A stretch of 64,000 nt of DNA from Cheilinus undulatus (GCF_018320785.1 NC_054866.1:9888487-9952486); one strand, 5' to 3'; shown: positions 47,351 to 59,535, counted from the first letter of the stretch. Notes: generated by a model from the letters alone, not told the origin. Numbers and translations: made by a program.

Positions 47351-50300
47351 ATGAAATACCTGGCTCTCGCTCTCGCCCTCCTGCTGGCCGTCGGTGAGTA
47401 CTGAACTCTCTGGTTCTGGCAACACAACTGAAGTGTTTACCTGTTTTAACTTTGCTCATGATAGTTCAAATACTTTACATTCCCTTAAGGGCTGTCAAAG
47501 TTTAACGAAATAAATCTTAAAATTTCTGTGTTAATCACATCCTTTATGATCATATTTTACATTTCTTTGTCCAATTTTCATGTTACCACTGTCTTAAACT
47601 AATTTACTCCCTGTTTGCATACAGACCTGCTTTTATGGCTAGATTATAACATGAACTTATATGGAAAAATGAGCTTTTAATAGATTGAAAAAGAAAAAAA
47701 GGTAAATGTTTAACAATACAGTGTGCAGATGTTTAAGATAAGAGTTTTTAGAACTGAAATGAGACTTTAAAGGAACAATAAAACCACACAAGTTCATCTT
47801 AATAGATAGATATTAGGGATGCACAATATTAATGGCCTGATAACGGTATCGGCAGACAGAAAAAATTTCGCTGGCATTTTCATCTGATGTTTTGGCTGTG
47901 AATATCATCATATATTGAGTGTAAATTTTGCATATAAATTAGTGGAGTTTTAGGCTGGAAAAACAGATCTATGTCATCTGAGGGCCTTTTTCTTTATGTA
48001 TCCTTATTATTTAAGCTTTAAATTGTGTTTTATGGGACTAAGGTATGTCTTTTTTTGTTTATCCTCAAACCTCAAAGTGTGTTCAAAAGGCTTAGGTCTG
48101 AAAAGAATATAGGAATTAATATCAGCTGAAATGAATCTACAAATATCGGCAGAAATCCAAGAACATGCATCCCTAATAGATATTTGTATCTCTCATATGT
48201 ATATTGAGCAAAAAATATTCACTAGATATCTGCTGCCAGGCCGTCATGTTTATTCTAAACATGTTTTCACTGTTTTCGAATAGAAAAGTCATAAAGACGT
48301 TACTCTCAGTGCAAATCAAAGTGAATACAGTCACAGGCAGACAGACGGCATGTTGCTGATATCTGTATTAGTGCCTGCAGAGAGAGAGAGAGAGAGCCTA
48401 TGAGGGTGAGCAGTCCAGGCCATTGACACCAACGCAGCTTTAAGTACCGCCGTTCACACCGGGTCTGATCCCTCATCATATCCCAATGTCTCAGTGATCC
48501 TCCCAGCACTTCCCTCTTCATGTGCAAATAAACACAGAGCCCCATTCACCTTCAATAGCCTTTAAAAACAGGAAATAATGACCGCAAACACTAACAGTGA
48601 GTAAATCAGTCCTTTACCCCCATTTTTGTTATGTTTTAATATTTTATGTATTCAGACTCACATCACTGAACACAGTGTCAAGCATGTAAAACAGAGCATT
48701 TATAGGTGGACCGAGCAATTTTGGCTAAATTCTAATATTGAAGACATGAACCAGGTTACATGGAAACAGAAACGATATCACAAGATCCAGAGATACTAGT
48801 AGAAGGGACTTAACTCTTGAATTTTCTTTAAAAATGCAGAGACTCACAAGATAAATGCTTGTTACAAATATATCTGGATGTCATGAATCACACCAGTTCA
48901 GCCTTTTTAAACTACTTTTAACATGTTTCACATTGTACTTTATAAGGTGAGTCTGTTTACATTAAAAGGAAAAGAAACAAAGAGTTGTCATTATTTCCTG
49001 TTCTTAAAGGCTATTGAAGGTGAATGCAGCTCTGTGTTTATTTGCATATAAAGAAGGGTGCATTCAGGTGATCAGTGAAACAATGGGATATGATGAGGAT
49101 CAGACCAGGTGTGAATAGCGGCACTTATCTGCATGGGTGTCAGCAGCCTGGACTGCACACCAGCAGAGGCTCTCTCTCTCTCTCTCTCTCTGCAGGCACT
49201 ATACAGACACTATAGCATCAACTCAATTCACTATCTTTTAGCCTGTATGACTACATTCACTTTGATTTACACTGAGAGTAATTTCGTCATGATTTTCACT
49301 GCACTAACAGTGCAGTCATGCTCAAAATAAAGGGATTTTATGCATAGAAATAGTACAGGCAGATGATGTCACACTACCCAGAGTGCAGTGTGGACTACAT
49401 GGTGACATCCTGGTGAATTTAATATACATTTTCATTTAAAACTCTTTACAAATGCAGATATATAGTGAGTTTTTTGACCAATATACATATAAGAGTCACA
49501 GATATCTACCCAACATGGTGACTTTGTTTGATCATACAGAGTTCATTTGTAGGGATATTGCAGTATTTTTTTTTTAAGTTGGGCCTTATGGGGTACCTAG
49601 CAGTAGACGTGGCTTTAGCCTCCAGTGATTTCAGTTGGCATTGCTCCTTTAAGAAGGACTCGCTGGTTGCAAGAACAGTGTTCATTTTGGCAGCTATTTT
49701 TAATTTTAGTTTTAGTTTTAGTCTTAAAATGAAATGCATTTTAGTTTTAGTCACATTTTCACCATGTCTATACTTTTTAGTTTTAGTCTAGTTTTAGTCC
49801 ATAAAAAGTCCCAAATCATGGTAGTCTGTTCTCTGCATTCTGCCAAACCTGGGGTCCCTGCTTTCTACAGCTGAGAGGCAGAATGCAGATGCATTTGCAT
49901 TTTGACAGAATTACCCACAGTGGAGAAATAACACAGATTTTGAATGTCCAACAAAAGCTAAATTACATTTTAGTCTAGTTTTAGTCAGTTTTAGTCATCA
50001 CATCTATTTTTGTTAGTTTTAGTCTAGTTTTTGTCATGGAAAAAAGGCTGTGGATGAATAGTTTTAGTCATAGTTTTAGTTGACGAAATTAACACTGGCC
50101 AGGAAGCTAGGATATACAGCATAACAGATTGGAACAGTTTCTCTTGCCTCAACTAGTGCACAATTGAAAACTCCAGAAGCATTTTTATTTTGTACCTAGA
50201 AAACCTTTTTTGGTCACTATTTTTCTATGGCTTTGGCTACCGGTTATGTTGTCTTGCATTGCACAGTGACAAAAAAACAGGCTTTCAGGGTATGAAATAA

Positions 50301-51813
50301 AATGCATTTTAAATTTTTGATAGTGCATATGTTTGAGCCAGCATTGCTTTGTAGTCCATTTTTATAAAAAGAACATGCTGAATTCTAGGGAGAAACTGTA
50401 TCCACCTGTTACAGTGTACAGCCTAGCTTCCTGGCAGGCACAACAGCAAGTCCAACTGAAAGGAGCAATACTCACTGAAATCACAGGAGGCTACATATCT
50501 CATATGACTGAACTTAAAAAATACTGAAATATTCCTTTAAAGAGAAAGTGGTTGACTTACTTCACATCACTGTGGCTGCAGTGGCTTAACCAAAGTGTGC
50601 TGAGGGAAAATAAAGAATGTGATGTATTGGGAATTTGAAAAATGAATGCATGAATTTTCAGTGGTGTAACAGTTCACAGAGGTCATGGTTTGGTTTGTAC
50701 CATGGTTTTTCACCATTTGGTTTATCAGTAAAAGACAAAAAAAGTCCCAAATGTATGGGATTAATTTTAGGTTTCCCTTATTTAGTACTTTTATCTTGAC
50801 AGTAGTGAAGTTTGCAGTTTGAGCCTTTTAGTATGAAAACTGCTTGTAATAGTTGGTACCAGCAGGGGTGAATTAAACATGAAGAAAGTATTAAACATGT
50901 TATTTCCTCTACAGGCTCCCGGGCTGCGCCCATGTCTTTTGATGATGCACCCTCAGCATTAAACCATGCTAGGAGTGTTATGAATATGTACCTGGACATT
51001 GTCAAAGACAGTACCCTCAGAGCTCTGGAACAGATTGACCATGCTGAAACCAGGTAATGCCATGTCTTTTATTCTCCAGTCCCGCTGTGGTTAACATCTC
51101 TTTGCATGATATCCCTTCATATAGTCCTGTAGACTTCTGTTGCTCATGGAGGATTTTTTTACAGTATGCTTAAATAGTGTGGCATTTCCTCTTTCAGGGA
51201 CATGCTGAAAAATCATGTGCAGAACACATACCAGAGGATCAAGGACACTCAGGAAACCGTCCAGCCTATGACTGACGGTGCTCTTGCCACTGCGATCGAA
51301 GCCACAAGAGACATGCGTCAATCTATCGCGCAAGAAATCGAAAGCCTGAAAACTGATCTTGAGCCCAAACGTGAACACCTGCGCCAAGTTGTCCAGCAGC
51401 ACATGGACCAGTACCGTGCCATGATCGAGCCCATTGCCCAGGAGTACCAGAAAAGGCACGAAGCTGAAATGGAAACCCTGAGGGCCAGGCTGGAGCCAGT
51501 CATGGGAGAGCTTAAAGAAAAAATAACAACCAACTGGGAGGAGACCAAGGGTGCCCTGATGCCCATCATCGAGTCTGTGAGGGCCAAGGGTCAAACATGG
51601 TTGCAGGCCGCAAAGGAGAGTGCTGGCCCTTACGTCCAAGAATACAAGGAGCAAATCAAGAACTACATGACAGGTGCAATGGAGCAGGCTCGTAACATCA
51701 ACGCTGAAGACTTGGCTGCCCTGCGCGGGAAGGTTGCACCAAAGGCCCAGGAAGTAGCTGGAAAACTCAAGGAAATCATGGAAGACATTGTTGCTGCCAT
51801 CAACAAGGCCTAA
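47351..51813 (+). CDS. apoa1: Apolipoprotein A-I, gene 1
   Basis: Coding exons 47351-47393, 50915-51053 and 51198-51813 (43, 139 and 616 nt) encode 265 residues; a non-coding exon 1 ends at 46519. This four-exon layout, with the large last exon carrying the helix repeats, is that of vertebrate apoA-I genes. The N-terminus MKYLALALALLLAVGSRA is a typical signal peptide, cleaved near residue 18. In the last exon, prolines at 117, 139, 161, 183 and 205 are spaced exactly 22 residues and start amphipathic helices (LEPKREHL, IEPIAQEY, LEPVMGEL, LMPIIESV, GPYVQEY). The product is the main structural protein of HDL, binds phospholipid and supports reverse cholesterol transport. The start sits in GCCACCATGA, a strong Kozak context. 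PolyA signal at 52108-52113. Intron 2 (3.5 kb) is enlarged by a hAT MITE, a 1-kb foldback and nested repeats. ApoA-IV is the nearest alternative; length and repeat layout favour apoA-I. Confidence 0.9.
47814..48175. mobile_element. hAT-type MITE in apoA-I intron 2
   Basis: Perfect 10-bp terminal inverted repeats (TAGGGATGCA at both ends, read inward) and a perfect 8-bp target-site duplication ATAGATAT at 47806-47813 and 48176-48183. 362 bp, no transposase. The 8-bp duplication is characteristic of hAT elements. Confidence 0.85.
48290..49290. repeat. Foldback element: long inverted repeat in apoA-I intron 2
   Basis: Arm 48290-48581 is the inverted complement of arm 48985-49290, over nearly 300 bp with moderate divergence. 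Shared words include TTACTCTCAGTG / CACTGAGAGTAA, CAAAGTGAAT / ATTCACTTTG, (GA)n / (CT)n, and GGAAATAATGAC / GTCATTATTTCC. The arms are separated by about 400 bp. There is no coding content; it would fold into a hairpin in the pre-mRNA. Confidence 0.75.
49548..50539. mobile_element. MITE-like repeat with a second repeat nested in it
   Basis: Outer element ends: GGATATTGCAGTATTTTT on the left and, inverted, AGGAATATTTCAGTATTTTT on the right. Inside, about 49676-50098 is a different repeat rich in TTTTAGT words, ending GACGAAATTAACACTGGCC, which also occurs at 53645-53945. The outer element resembles 25418-25530. Confidence 0.55.
50660..50885 (+). repeat. hAT-like repeat fragment in apoA-I intron 2
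   Basis: Parallels 43434-43620. It begins GTGTAACAGTTCACAGAGG. It ends just upstream of exon 3. Confidence 0.45.
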
Positions 51814-52149
51814 ATCTTCTACCTTGGTTCCTTTTCCCCATCTGTCCAAAATCCATTCCACCTTCCTTTCCATTCCAGCTTCCCCGACAAAAGCCTCCCA
51901 AAATGAAGCTAACTCCTGTCTCATGAAGCACAACGGCGAGACTCTAATGCTTTCTCCCATGCAAACATCTTACTTTGTTTGACATGCAGGCATTAATACA
52001 CTCACACACTCACATGCTTCACTATTCATGTCATGGCATATTGCTCTCATGTGTGTGAATTCACCATCAAGTGTCTGAACCTCTGTGTGATGATTGAAAA
52101 ACAGATCAATAAACATCTGACTGTTTTTACAACTATGATCTCTGACTAT

Positions 52150-52729
52150 GATTTGAACAGTTTATTACTTAGATGTAGAATAATTAACCTTGTTCTCCAT
52201 TCATGTGTTATCTACACAGAAGCACAAGATGTCCTTCTGCATACCTGCATATCACTTTGTTTCAGTAAAATATCTCCCATGCAAGATTAACACTGAAAAA
52301 CTACGAGTTATTCAAACTGTTGAAGGGCAGGATCAAATTTACCAAAATAAAACACAGGTAAAGCTAAGTCTTTATGGTTTAAGAATGCAGTTGTCAAAAA
52401 GCAGAAGTGGCTGTTACTTGTTGAAGCCAATATAAGATACTTATTTTCTATCAGTGATATGTGAGTGGACACCTTAAAAACAGCCTTACAACAGTGAAAG
52501 TTCCACATACTTCCTGTTATGCAATTCTTCCTTAAAGCCCCTTTAAAGTAAACTTCAGATGAAACACTGCCACATCTCTGCAGCCACAGTAATGTACAGT
52601 TTGACTTTAAATCATGAAAAAGAAGGAAAAGATACAGAATCAAACACAATGCAATACATGCAGACAATAATAATTTAAAAGTCAGATAATGAAGAAATGT
52701 GCAGGTTAAACCAAATAAACCCATATGGC
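52150..52729. other. 3' flank of apoA-I gene 1, no gene
   Basis: Open frames on both strands overlap each other and show no family resemblance. The apoA-I polyA signal lies just upstream. Confidence 0.4.
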
Positions 52730-52865
52730 AGGGGTTACCAGGTACATTTGCACAAGGGCCAGCTTTAGTCTGGACAGAAACTCTGGGGGCCGGACTTTCA
52801 AATACACCAAAATTAAATAAATATTTTGGTCTGAAAGAAATGTAATTGTAGTAGTATTAGATTTT
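52730..52865. repeat. GGGCCAG-type repeat scrap
   Basis: CATTTGCACAAGGGCCAGC and GGGGGCCGGACTTTCAAAT match the scrap at 18150-18240. Non-coding. Confidence 0.4.
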
Positions 52866-52949
52866 CTTTCAAAACGCAGGGTGTTTTAGGAATTACTAGT
52901 GTGTTCTGTCCCCATTACTGTATCTATAATTCACCAGGCCACAAGGAGA

Positions 52950-53430
52950 CAGGCTTGACAACAGAGTCGGCTGGGCCCCTGAAAATCCCAGAGAATGGGC
53001 CCTCCCCAATTGTGATTTAGTACTAGTATTAACTGATTTTTGAAACTTTTAACCCCTTTTTGATACTTATTGCCCCTTTTTGCCTCTTTAAACCAATTTT
53101 GCAAGATTTTAACACCTTTAAAACACTTTTCCTGCATGTTTTATCCCCTTTGTGCCACTCTTATCCATTTCCTCTTACTCCTCTTCATTACCTTTTCTGT
53201 CATTTGTAACCAATTGTTGATACTTTTTGCCCCTTTTTTTCTGTTTTACCAATTTTGCCACATTTTAACCTCTTTTCACAACTTTTTCTGCCAATTTTTG
53301 TCCTTTTTGCCACTCCATAACCCATTTTGCCACTTATCACCCATTTTTTCTACTCTCTAACCCCTTTTAGCCACTTTATCCAGTCATTTTTGCAGCACTT
53401 CTGCCAACCTTAACCCTTTTTTAAAATATC
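52950..53430 (+). repeat. Compound minisatellite element, copy 4
   Basis: The left flank 52971-53003 (CTGGGCCCCTGAAAA ... GAATGGGCCCTC) matches copy 1. A shorter degenerate array of the same 20-bp unit follows (53050-53430). The shared right flank is missing. Confidence 0.6.
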
Positions 53431-53644
53431 TACTAATCATTAAAGTAAATTTCAGTAAAAACAGATCAAATCCAAGTCTTTCTAAAACTATTTCAATATT
53501 ATTTGTTTGTGGGATGGATTGAACAGCTGCAGACATTTAAAGCCAAAAGGATACTCTTAAAACCACATCTTCTTTTCTGAATTTAATGATCTTTCAGGGG
53601 CCAGACAGGAAGCTTTGGGGGGCCTGATATGGCTAAATCTAGTA

Positions 53645-53945
53645 CCAAATCATGGTGCTGTGTTCTCTGGGGTCCCTGCTTTCTACAGCTGAGAGGCAGA
53701 ATAGCTACAGATGCATTGTATTTAGACAGATTTACCCACAGTGGAGAAATATCATGGATTTTGAATGTCTGACAAAAACTAAATTACATTTTAGTCTAAT
53801 TTTAGTCATCTTGATGAAAACTAAACTTACTTTTTGTCAGTTTTAGTCATCACAGATCTATTTTTTGTTAGTCTTAGTCTAGTTTTTGTCATGGAAAAAA
53901 AGGCTGTCGATTTAATAGTTTTAGTCGACGAAATTAACACTGGCT
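53645..53945 (+). repeat. TTTTAGT-rich repeat ending ACGAAATTAACACTGG, copy 2
   Basis: Same order of words as 49810-50098 (CCAAATCATGGT, CTTTCTACAGCTGAGAGGC, TTTTAGTC, GACGAAATTAACACTGG). Non-coding. Confidence 0.55.
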
Positions 53946-54059
53946 CAGCTTCTGTTCCCTTTGTGCTCCATATATGATCAGTCTTGCCTTAAGACTCCTC
54001 CGTGCCTCTTCAAAGACCAGCAGGTGTATGTCCCTGCTAACCTGACATGCAGGGGGCAT

Positions 54060-54230
54060 CAAGGCATTTGGGAAAGACAGGGCTTTTAAAAATAATCTTG
54101 AAAGGTGATTGGATGAACGTTCTGTCTGTCACATTCATCAATCAAAGTTACAAAATGTAATGTAGCAGCACGCAGCTCTGCAACAAACCTACCAGTAAAC
54201 ACTACTGTAGTTTAGGAGCTGTGGATTATG
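54060..54230 (+). mobile_element. Fragment of the hAT-like element
   Basis: GTGATTGGATGAACGTTCT, then GTCTGTCAC, matches 34733-34762; the following AACAAAATGT..GTAGC words match 34785-34805. A short 5' fragment only. Confidence 0.5.
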
Positions 54231-55899
54231 ATGTGTAACAAACAAAACAGCCTCTCTGCCAAGAGGAGCTTACAGTGTGGCTTTTTGCTCTTGTTTGAAT
54301 AAATAAATGTGGTCCAGTTCTGATTAAAATGCCGATTTACCAATGCTACAGCCAAGCTAACCGCTCCACCAGCTCCCATTGTATACACAGACCCACACTA
54401 CACCTCCTGCCCCTCTTCCCCTGTAACTCTTGCAAACTCATGCTAAAGCAGGTAAGCAGAAGAGCAGAAACATCTCTGTCATGAAAAGCTTCCAAAGCTG
54501 TTTGTTGCTCTTTTGTGTGTAAAGAAATGTGATAAAACTGCAGCTACTCCCAGAGCTAACACAGAGTCTGGCCAATCAGTCGGCGTTGCAAGGTCATGTC
54601 CCTGCATGAACCTGGGTAAATGAGGGGGAGGCACAGACAGTCCTTGTCGAGGTCCCCCCTGAACTCTGTCACCACTGCCCAATAAAAAATATTCACAATC
54701 ATGGCCTGTATAGTTTCACAGTTTCAAGATCCCCTAAAACCAATTTTTTTTTTTTTTCAATTTAACCCACACTGGTAGATCTAAAATCTGTCTCAGTAGA
54801 TATGGGTCAAATTTGACCTGAAAAGGCCTCAGTGGGCAAACATTTGTAGCACCTGTACAAAAGTGTTGAATTTTTCTGTATTTTATTTTTGCGTGTTCTG
54901 GATTATTTTTGGAAAAGTCATCAAATTTCAGGCTAAAAGAATGAGGTTTATGGTATTTTTACTTCTGTTAGATGTCAAAATGAGGCAAATTTGTCCCAAA
55001 ACTTCAACCCCCTAATCAAAAGGAAAACTGGCCAATTTGTGGAGACACTTTGGAATAAATTGAAGGAAAACCACTTTTCTTTTTTTTCAGAAGAAGTGAC
55101 AACATAAGACCAAACTTGGGCCTTCAAATACAATCCTGAGACAAAGTGGCAGTCAGTGCATTGGATAACACCATCGTCACCTAGGATGAAGAAAGCACCA
55201 CAAAGCAAGTCCAAATTCAAGACGAGGTTTGCTGTTTTCTGTGTGATTAATAAGCCACTTTCTCTAAACTGCATGTGTTTTTGTTAGGTAACAGCAGAAA
55301 CTCAGCCAAGAAGGAGTAAAGGCACATGGGGAGAGTCAAAAGCAGAGCCAGGTTCGGAGGTAGACAAAACACACCTGAGCCCACTTGTCAAATATTTGTA
55401 TGTACTGATCATTTCTTGCCATCAAAATACACAAAACCTGGTGACAAAGCCCTCTGGTGATAGGCAAACATACAGCATCACACACTATTTTGTTTAAACT
55501 AGCCTATGGATCAACACACACTCACCAACCTTTGTTACTGGAAACTGCATCAAAACTCTGCCTTTTCAAGATAACTCTGTTTATTTGGTATAACGAGTAA
55601 AAATTTGGTGAATTCATAGCGCTAAATCACTGTCTTCTGTTTGTCCTATCAGAGCCGTCGCCAACGCTGCAAAACTTTAAACTGTGGCTTTGCTCTCCCA
55701 CACACTGTTATAAATTGTAGCTGAAGAAAACTTCAGTACCCTGCCCTTCAAGAATTGCGTCATTGTCTAAAATTTCTTTACTGAATGACGGAAAACTGCT
55801 GTTGCCTGTGGGCACATCCAGTGCATTCAGACTTCCATTACTTTCTGTCAATTTTGCTATGATGCAGCTTGATGCCAATGTCAAAAAATGTTTTTATAT
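54231..55899. other. No recognisable gene
   Basis: Long stretch without motif-bearing frames. A T run lies at 54744-54759. Minus-strand frame 54975-55274 has no family resemblance. Confidence 0.4.
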
Positions 55900-57180
55900 C
55901 ATTCTACATTCAGTACTGAATCATGATAAAGTGAAAACTGAATTTTAGAAATGTATTGTGACAAAAAAATGAAATTTCTAAATGACAAATATTTGGACCT
56001 TTGCAAAAACACTTGAAACCTAGTTCAGGTTCCTTTAATTTCTCTGGATCTTTTGTGAGATGTTTCTACACCATGACTGGAGTCTACCTATGGTAGATCA
56101 AATTGATTAGACATGATTTGGAAAGGCACGTTCCTATATATCAGAACAAAAACCAAGCCATGAGGTCAAAGGAACTGCCTGGAGAGCTCAGAGACAGGAT
56201 TGTTGCACAGATCCAGGGAAGGCTACAAAAGAGAGTTTGTTGCCTTGAAGGTTCTCAGGGGCACAGTAGCCTCCATAATTCTCAAATGGAAGAAGTTTGG
56301 TACAACCAGGACTCTTCCAAGAGCCACCCAAACTGAACAATTAGGAGAAAGGGCCTTAATCAGAGAGGTGACCAAGAACCTGATGGTCCCTCTGAGAGTG
56401 CTTTCAGACAGACACGGATCTGGTTCTGGCTCTCGTTCTGTTCTGGAGTCTCAGAACCTTGGTTCTTTTTGGTGAACCAGACCGCATTCACACCATTTAA
56501 GCAGAAGTAAAGTGGGAGGACATGACAGACTTGTTTCACCACCTCCAGCTCCACTTTTGCCCAAGTCTTTCCTGCTGTCCTATTCCTTCTTCAGTTTCTT
56601 GAGTTAATTATTTGGTCTGGTGTTCAGGTGAATCCAACCTTCGCTATCTCTTCCACAAGTTCGGCATACAACTTGTCCCTCCTTGTACAACTCTCCAGCT
56701 CCACCTGGAATTCTGCCAATGCCCAGACTGCAAATTAAACATTTTTTCTACCCAGCAGACCACTTTTTCCCCATTTTCTGTTCAACTTCACAACCTAGAA
56801 AGTGACACGCCCACTGATGATGTCACCGTTCCCAAGAAAGAAACAGTTTTTTTTGGTTCCAGCTGAGAACAAACTTTTCAGGTTCAGAAACAATTTTTTC
56901 TTGGTTTGAACACGCCGGCCGGTTCAAAATTAGGTTCAGGAACTGGAACCGGCACATAGCCCTGCCAGTCTGAAATACCTATGACTGAGCTCCAGAGATC
57001 CTATGTGGAGATGGGACAAAGTTCCAAAAGGACAACCATCACTGCAGCCCTCTGCTGATCTGAGCTTATGGCAGAGCAGTTAGATAGAAGCCTCTCCTTA
57101 GTGCAAAACACATGACACCCTACTTGGAGTTTGCAAACACCCCCATGTGAAAGCCAAGCAGCCTTTTTTCCTTAGCCCCT
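55900..57180 (+). mobile_element. Tc1-like transposon relic interrupted by another element
   Basis: The transposase start region (MRSKELPGELRDRIVAQI at 56160-56213) is followed by frameshifted continuation (LRGTVASIILKWKKFGTTRT). Homology breaks at about 56395 and resumes at about 56978 (ACTGAGCTCCAGAGATCC), which is the next expected Tc1 segment. Terminal-repeat-like sequence occurs near 55985 (AAATATTTGGACC). The 3' part is truncated near 57180. Same family as 28973 and 40104. Confidence 0.65.
56396..56976. mobile_element. Non-autonomous DNA element nested in the Tc1 relic
   Basis: The two ends share TTTCAGAC in inverted orientation (GTGCTTTCAGACAGACACGG on the left; the complement of CCAGTCTGAAATAC on the right), followed inward by CTGGTTCTGG / CCGGTTCCAG words. 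CCTCTGA before and CCTATGA after it look like a decayed target-site duplication. The superfamily is not certain. Confidence 0.5.
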
Positions 57181-57544
57181 GCTCCACACTTGTATCTAAG
57201 AAAAGCGAAAGCCCTCATAAAGATCCACTAGGGACTCTGGGAGGGTTTTTACCAGATGCCTTCCTGAAAAATAATATGATAAAATTATTTCAAATCATAT
57301 ATTTTACCAATTTTTAGAAGAATACATGCATGGACTTATATAAATGTAAAATAAGAACATGGTCACTTGGTGAAATTTATGCTAAAATCAGAATAATGTC
57401 CTGAAAATGTGGGTCTGTACCTAATTATTTTATTTAGTGATGTGTATTTACGGTCCAACAACGTGTCAAACATTTTCAGGAACAGTGTGGGTCCCTGTTC
57501 TCTGGCACCTTTTTTTGGGGATTGTGGGCTAAAAAGTTTGGGAA

Positions 57545-58153
57545 AAGAGTATACGCAAAGTTTTTTGTCGTATTGGCGTTTCATCCACATGGAAACAGTG
57601 TTTTGGGTGACTGTAAATGATACTTTTTGGAAATGGGTCCCAGAGCGCACAAATCCATAAATGACTTCCATTTTGTCTCTGTGGGGACAGCCAGCCGCAT
57701 CTTTCTTGGAACAATTACGTCACACGTTGCGTAGCTCTCTTAAGACGCCTGTGGGGGTCTGGCCAAAACAACGATGGCAGGTAACACGGTTGTGTTTGTG
57801 CTGCAGAAGCTACTGAGCTTGTTATGGCTTTTACAGCAAAATCTGATGCTCCTTTATCACCACCGCAAAATGCACACACCATATGTTCTTAAATCCAACA
57901 CGGGGAACAACCAGAAGGGCAACTAGAAGAAAGTTTGTGCCAGTTTTCTGTGATCTTCTTCTCTTTTGGTGCATTTCCGTGGCAGCAACACAGCGCCATG
58001 GACAGGCTTGGCATGTGCACTACAGCGCTTTCAGTTGTTTTCAGTGGTTCCGTGCTTTTCCGGATATTTCCTGAAACAATCCCATCTTTACAGAAAACTT
58101 TTTCAAAACGAAATGGCAATATATCGTTTTCGTCGCTGTGTGGACGGGGCCTG
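57545..58153. mobile_element. GGCC-type MITE, third copy, longer variant
   Basis: In inverted orientation relative to 15745-16280. It shares TTTCATCCACATGGAAACA, AAAATCTGATGCTCCTTTA and ends GTGTGGACGGGGCC at 58152. The opposite terminal repeat is missing. Confidence 0.6.
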
Positions 58154-58741
58154 AACAACACAAGCTGATGACTTCAGCACTGCAGAACAGCAGCAGCTCA
58201 TTGATGTCTCCTCAGATTCAACAATGCCATTGAGAGCCTTGGCCACTCTCTCTTCTTGTATCCTACACGTATGACGTTGTTTTTTTTTCTGCTGTTGCTG
58301 CAATTAAAACAAATCAAAGCTGGACATTGGAAATTGCCTGAGATTGTTAGTCTCACAGCTGCATTCAAGACTCAGGAGATCTGTAGCACCAAATAGCCCA
58401 CAGTAGTCACTCAAACTATGGCAGGACTTACAAATCTTGTAAGTGTTTGTTAAGTTTGTATTTTCAGAGAACTGTTAATCTTCAGGGAGTTAGAATTTTA
58501 AAACTCAAAACCTCACTGAAACCTGTTGCTTTCATATTTTGTCTTTGCATACCTGCTAGATGGGGCAAATTTTTGCATTAACCCAGCGACAGAGGAGGAG
58601 GACTGGAGGGGTTTGTTGGTATGATTTTTGGCATAAGCAGAGGAAAATGACTGACTTACTTTAAGGGACCTGAGATGAAAATTAGAAAGGCCTTCTCCCC
58701 TCTAAAAAGTCGGCAAAAGCACTGCTGCTTAAACACTAATA
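58154..58741. other. No recognisable gene
   Basis: Short frames only; the last part may be upstream sequence of the LINE fragment that follows. Confidence 0.4.
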
Positions 58742-59535
58742 ATGAAGCAAAAAACCTTGGAGGTAATATTGGACAGAAATTTAAATTTCAAAAGCCACAT
58801 CAATCAAATCACAAAATCTGCATTTTATCATCTTAAGAACATACCAAAAATTAGAGACTTTCTGTCAGCATCCGATGCAGAAAAAATAGTTCATGCATTT
58901 GTTTCAAGTAGACTGGACTACTGTAATAGTTTATTTACTGGCCTCCCAAAATCTTCTGTTCAATGGTTACAGCTTATTCAGAATACTGCTGCTAGAGTTC
59001 TGACCAGAACGAAAAAGTTTGAGCACATCAGTCCTGTCCTAAAATCCCTCCACAAAGCACTGAATGGCCTTGCTCCTTAGTACATCAGAGACATGCTGAT
59101 AAGTTATACAACAGTTAGAAGTGGTCTGCAGGTAGCGGCCTTTTGACTGTTCCACATATAAGTTCCATGGCAGGAGAGGCTGCTTTCAGTTTTTATGCCC
59201 CTAGTAAATGGAACGCCCTGCCTGCAGACCTGAGAGGGGCTCCAACACTAAATACTTTAAAAAGCAGATTGAAAACGTTACTTTTTGCATCAATTTACAG
59301 TTAGATTTCACTGCCTGCTTTCAGTATGTGTGTTAGTGTGCATGTTGTGTAATCTAATCTGTGTGGATCATTTTGGTGTACATGTTGAGCTTTTACCTCT
59401 GCTCGGAATCTGTATATCTTGTTCCTAATTTGCAATACAATGATTGTTGCCATCACTTGTTTTTGACTGTGAAGCACATTGTGTAGCCCTGTGTATGAAA
59501 TGTGCTATATAAATAAAGTTTGATTTGATTTGATG
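58742..59535 (+). mobile_element. 5'-truncated L2-clade LINE
   Basis: The frame 58742-59080 reads LEVILDRNLNFKSHI, then FVSSRLDYCNSLFTGLP, then LQLIQNTAARVLT and HISPVLKSLH, the C-terminal part of an L2-type ORF2. After a stop, FYAPSKWNALPADLRGAP-like sequence continues. It ends GCTATATAAATAAAGTTTGA with a short (TTTGA)n tail at 59535. Confidence 0.7.

Noticed and set aside
51091..51960. 289-residue open frame antisense to the last apoA-I exon
   Set aside because: It mirrors the strongly biased codon use of the apoA-I repeats on the opposite strand, and has no family resemblance or splice context.
57770..57790. ACAACGATGGCAGGTAAC resembling exon 1 of the beta-domain genes
   Set aside because: It sits inside a MITE copy, has no TATA box or downstream exon, and the match is short enough to be chance.
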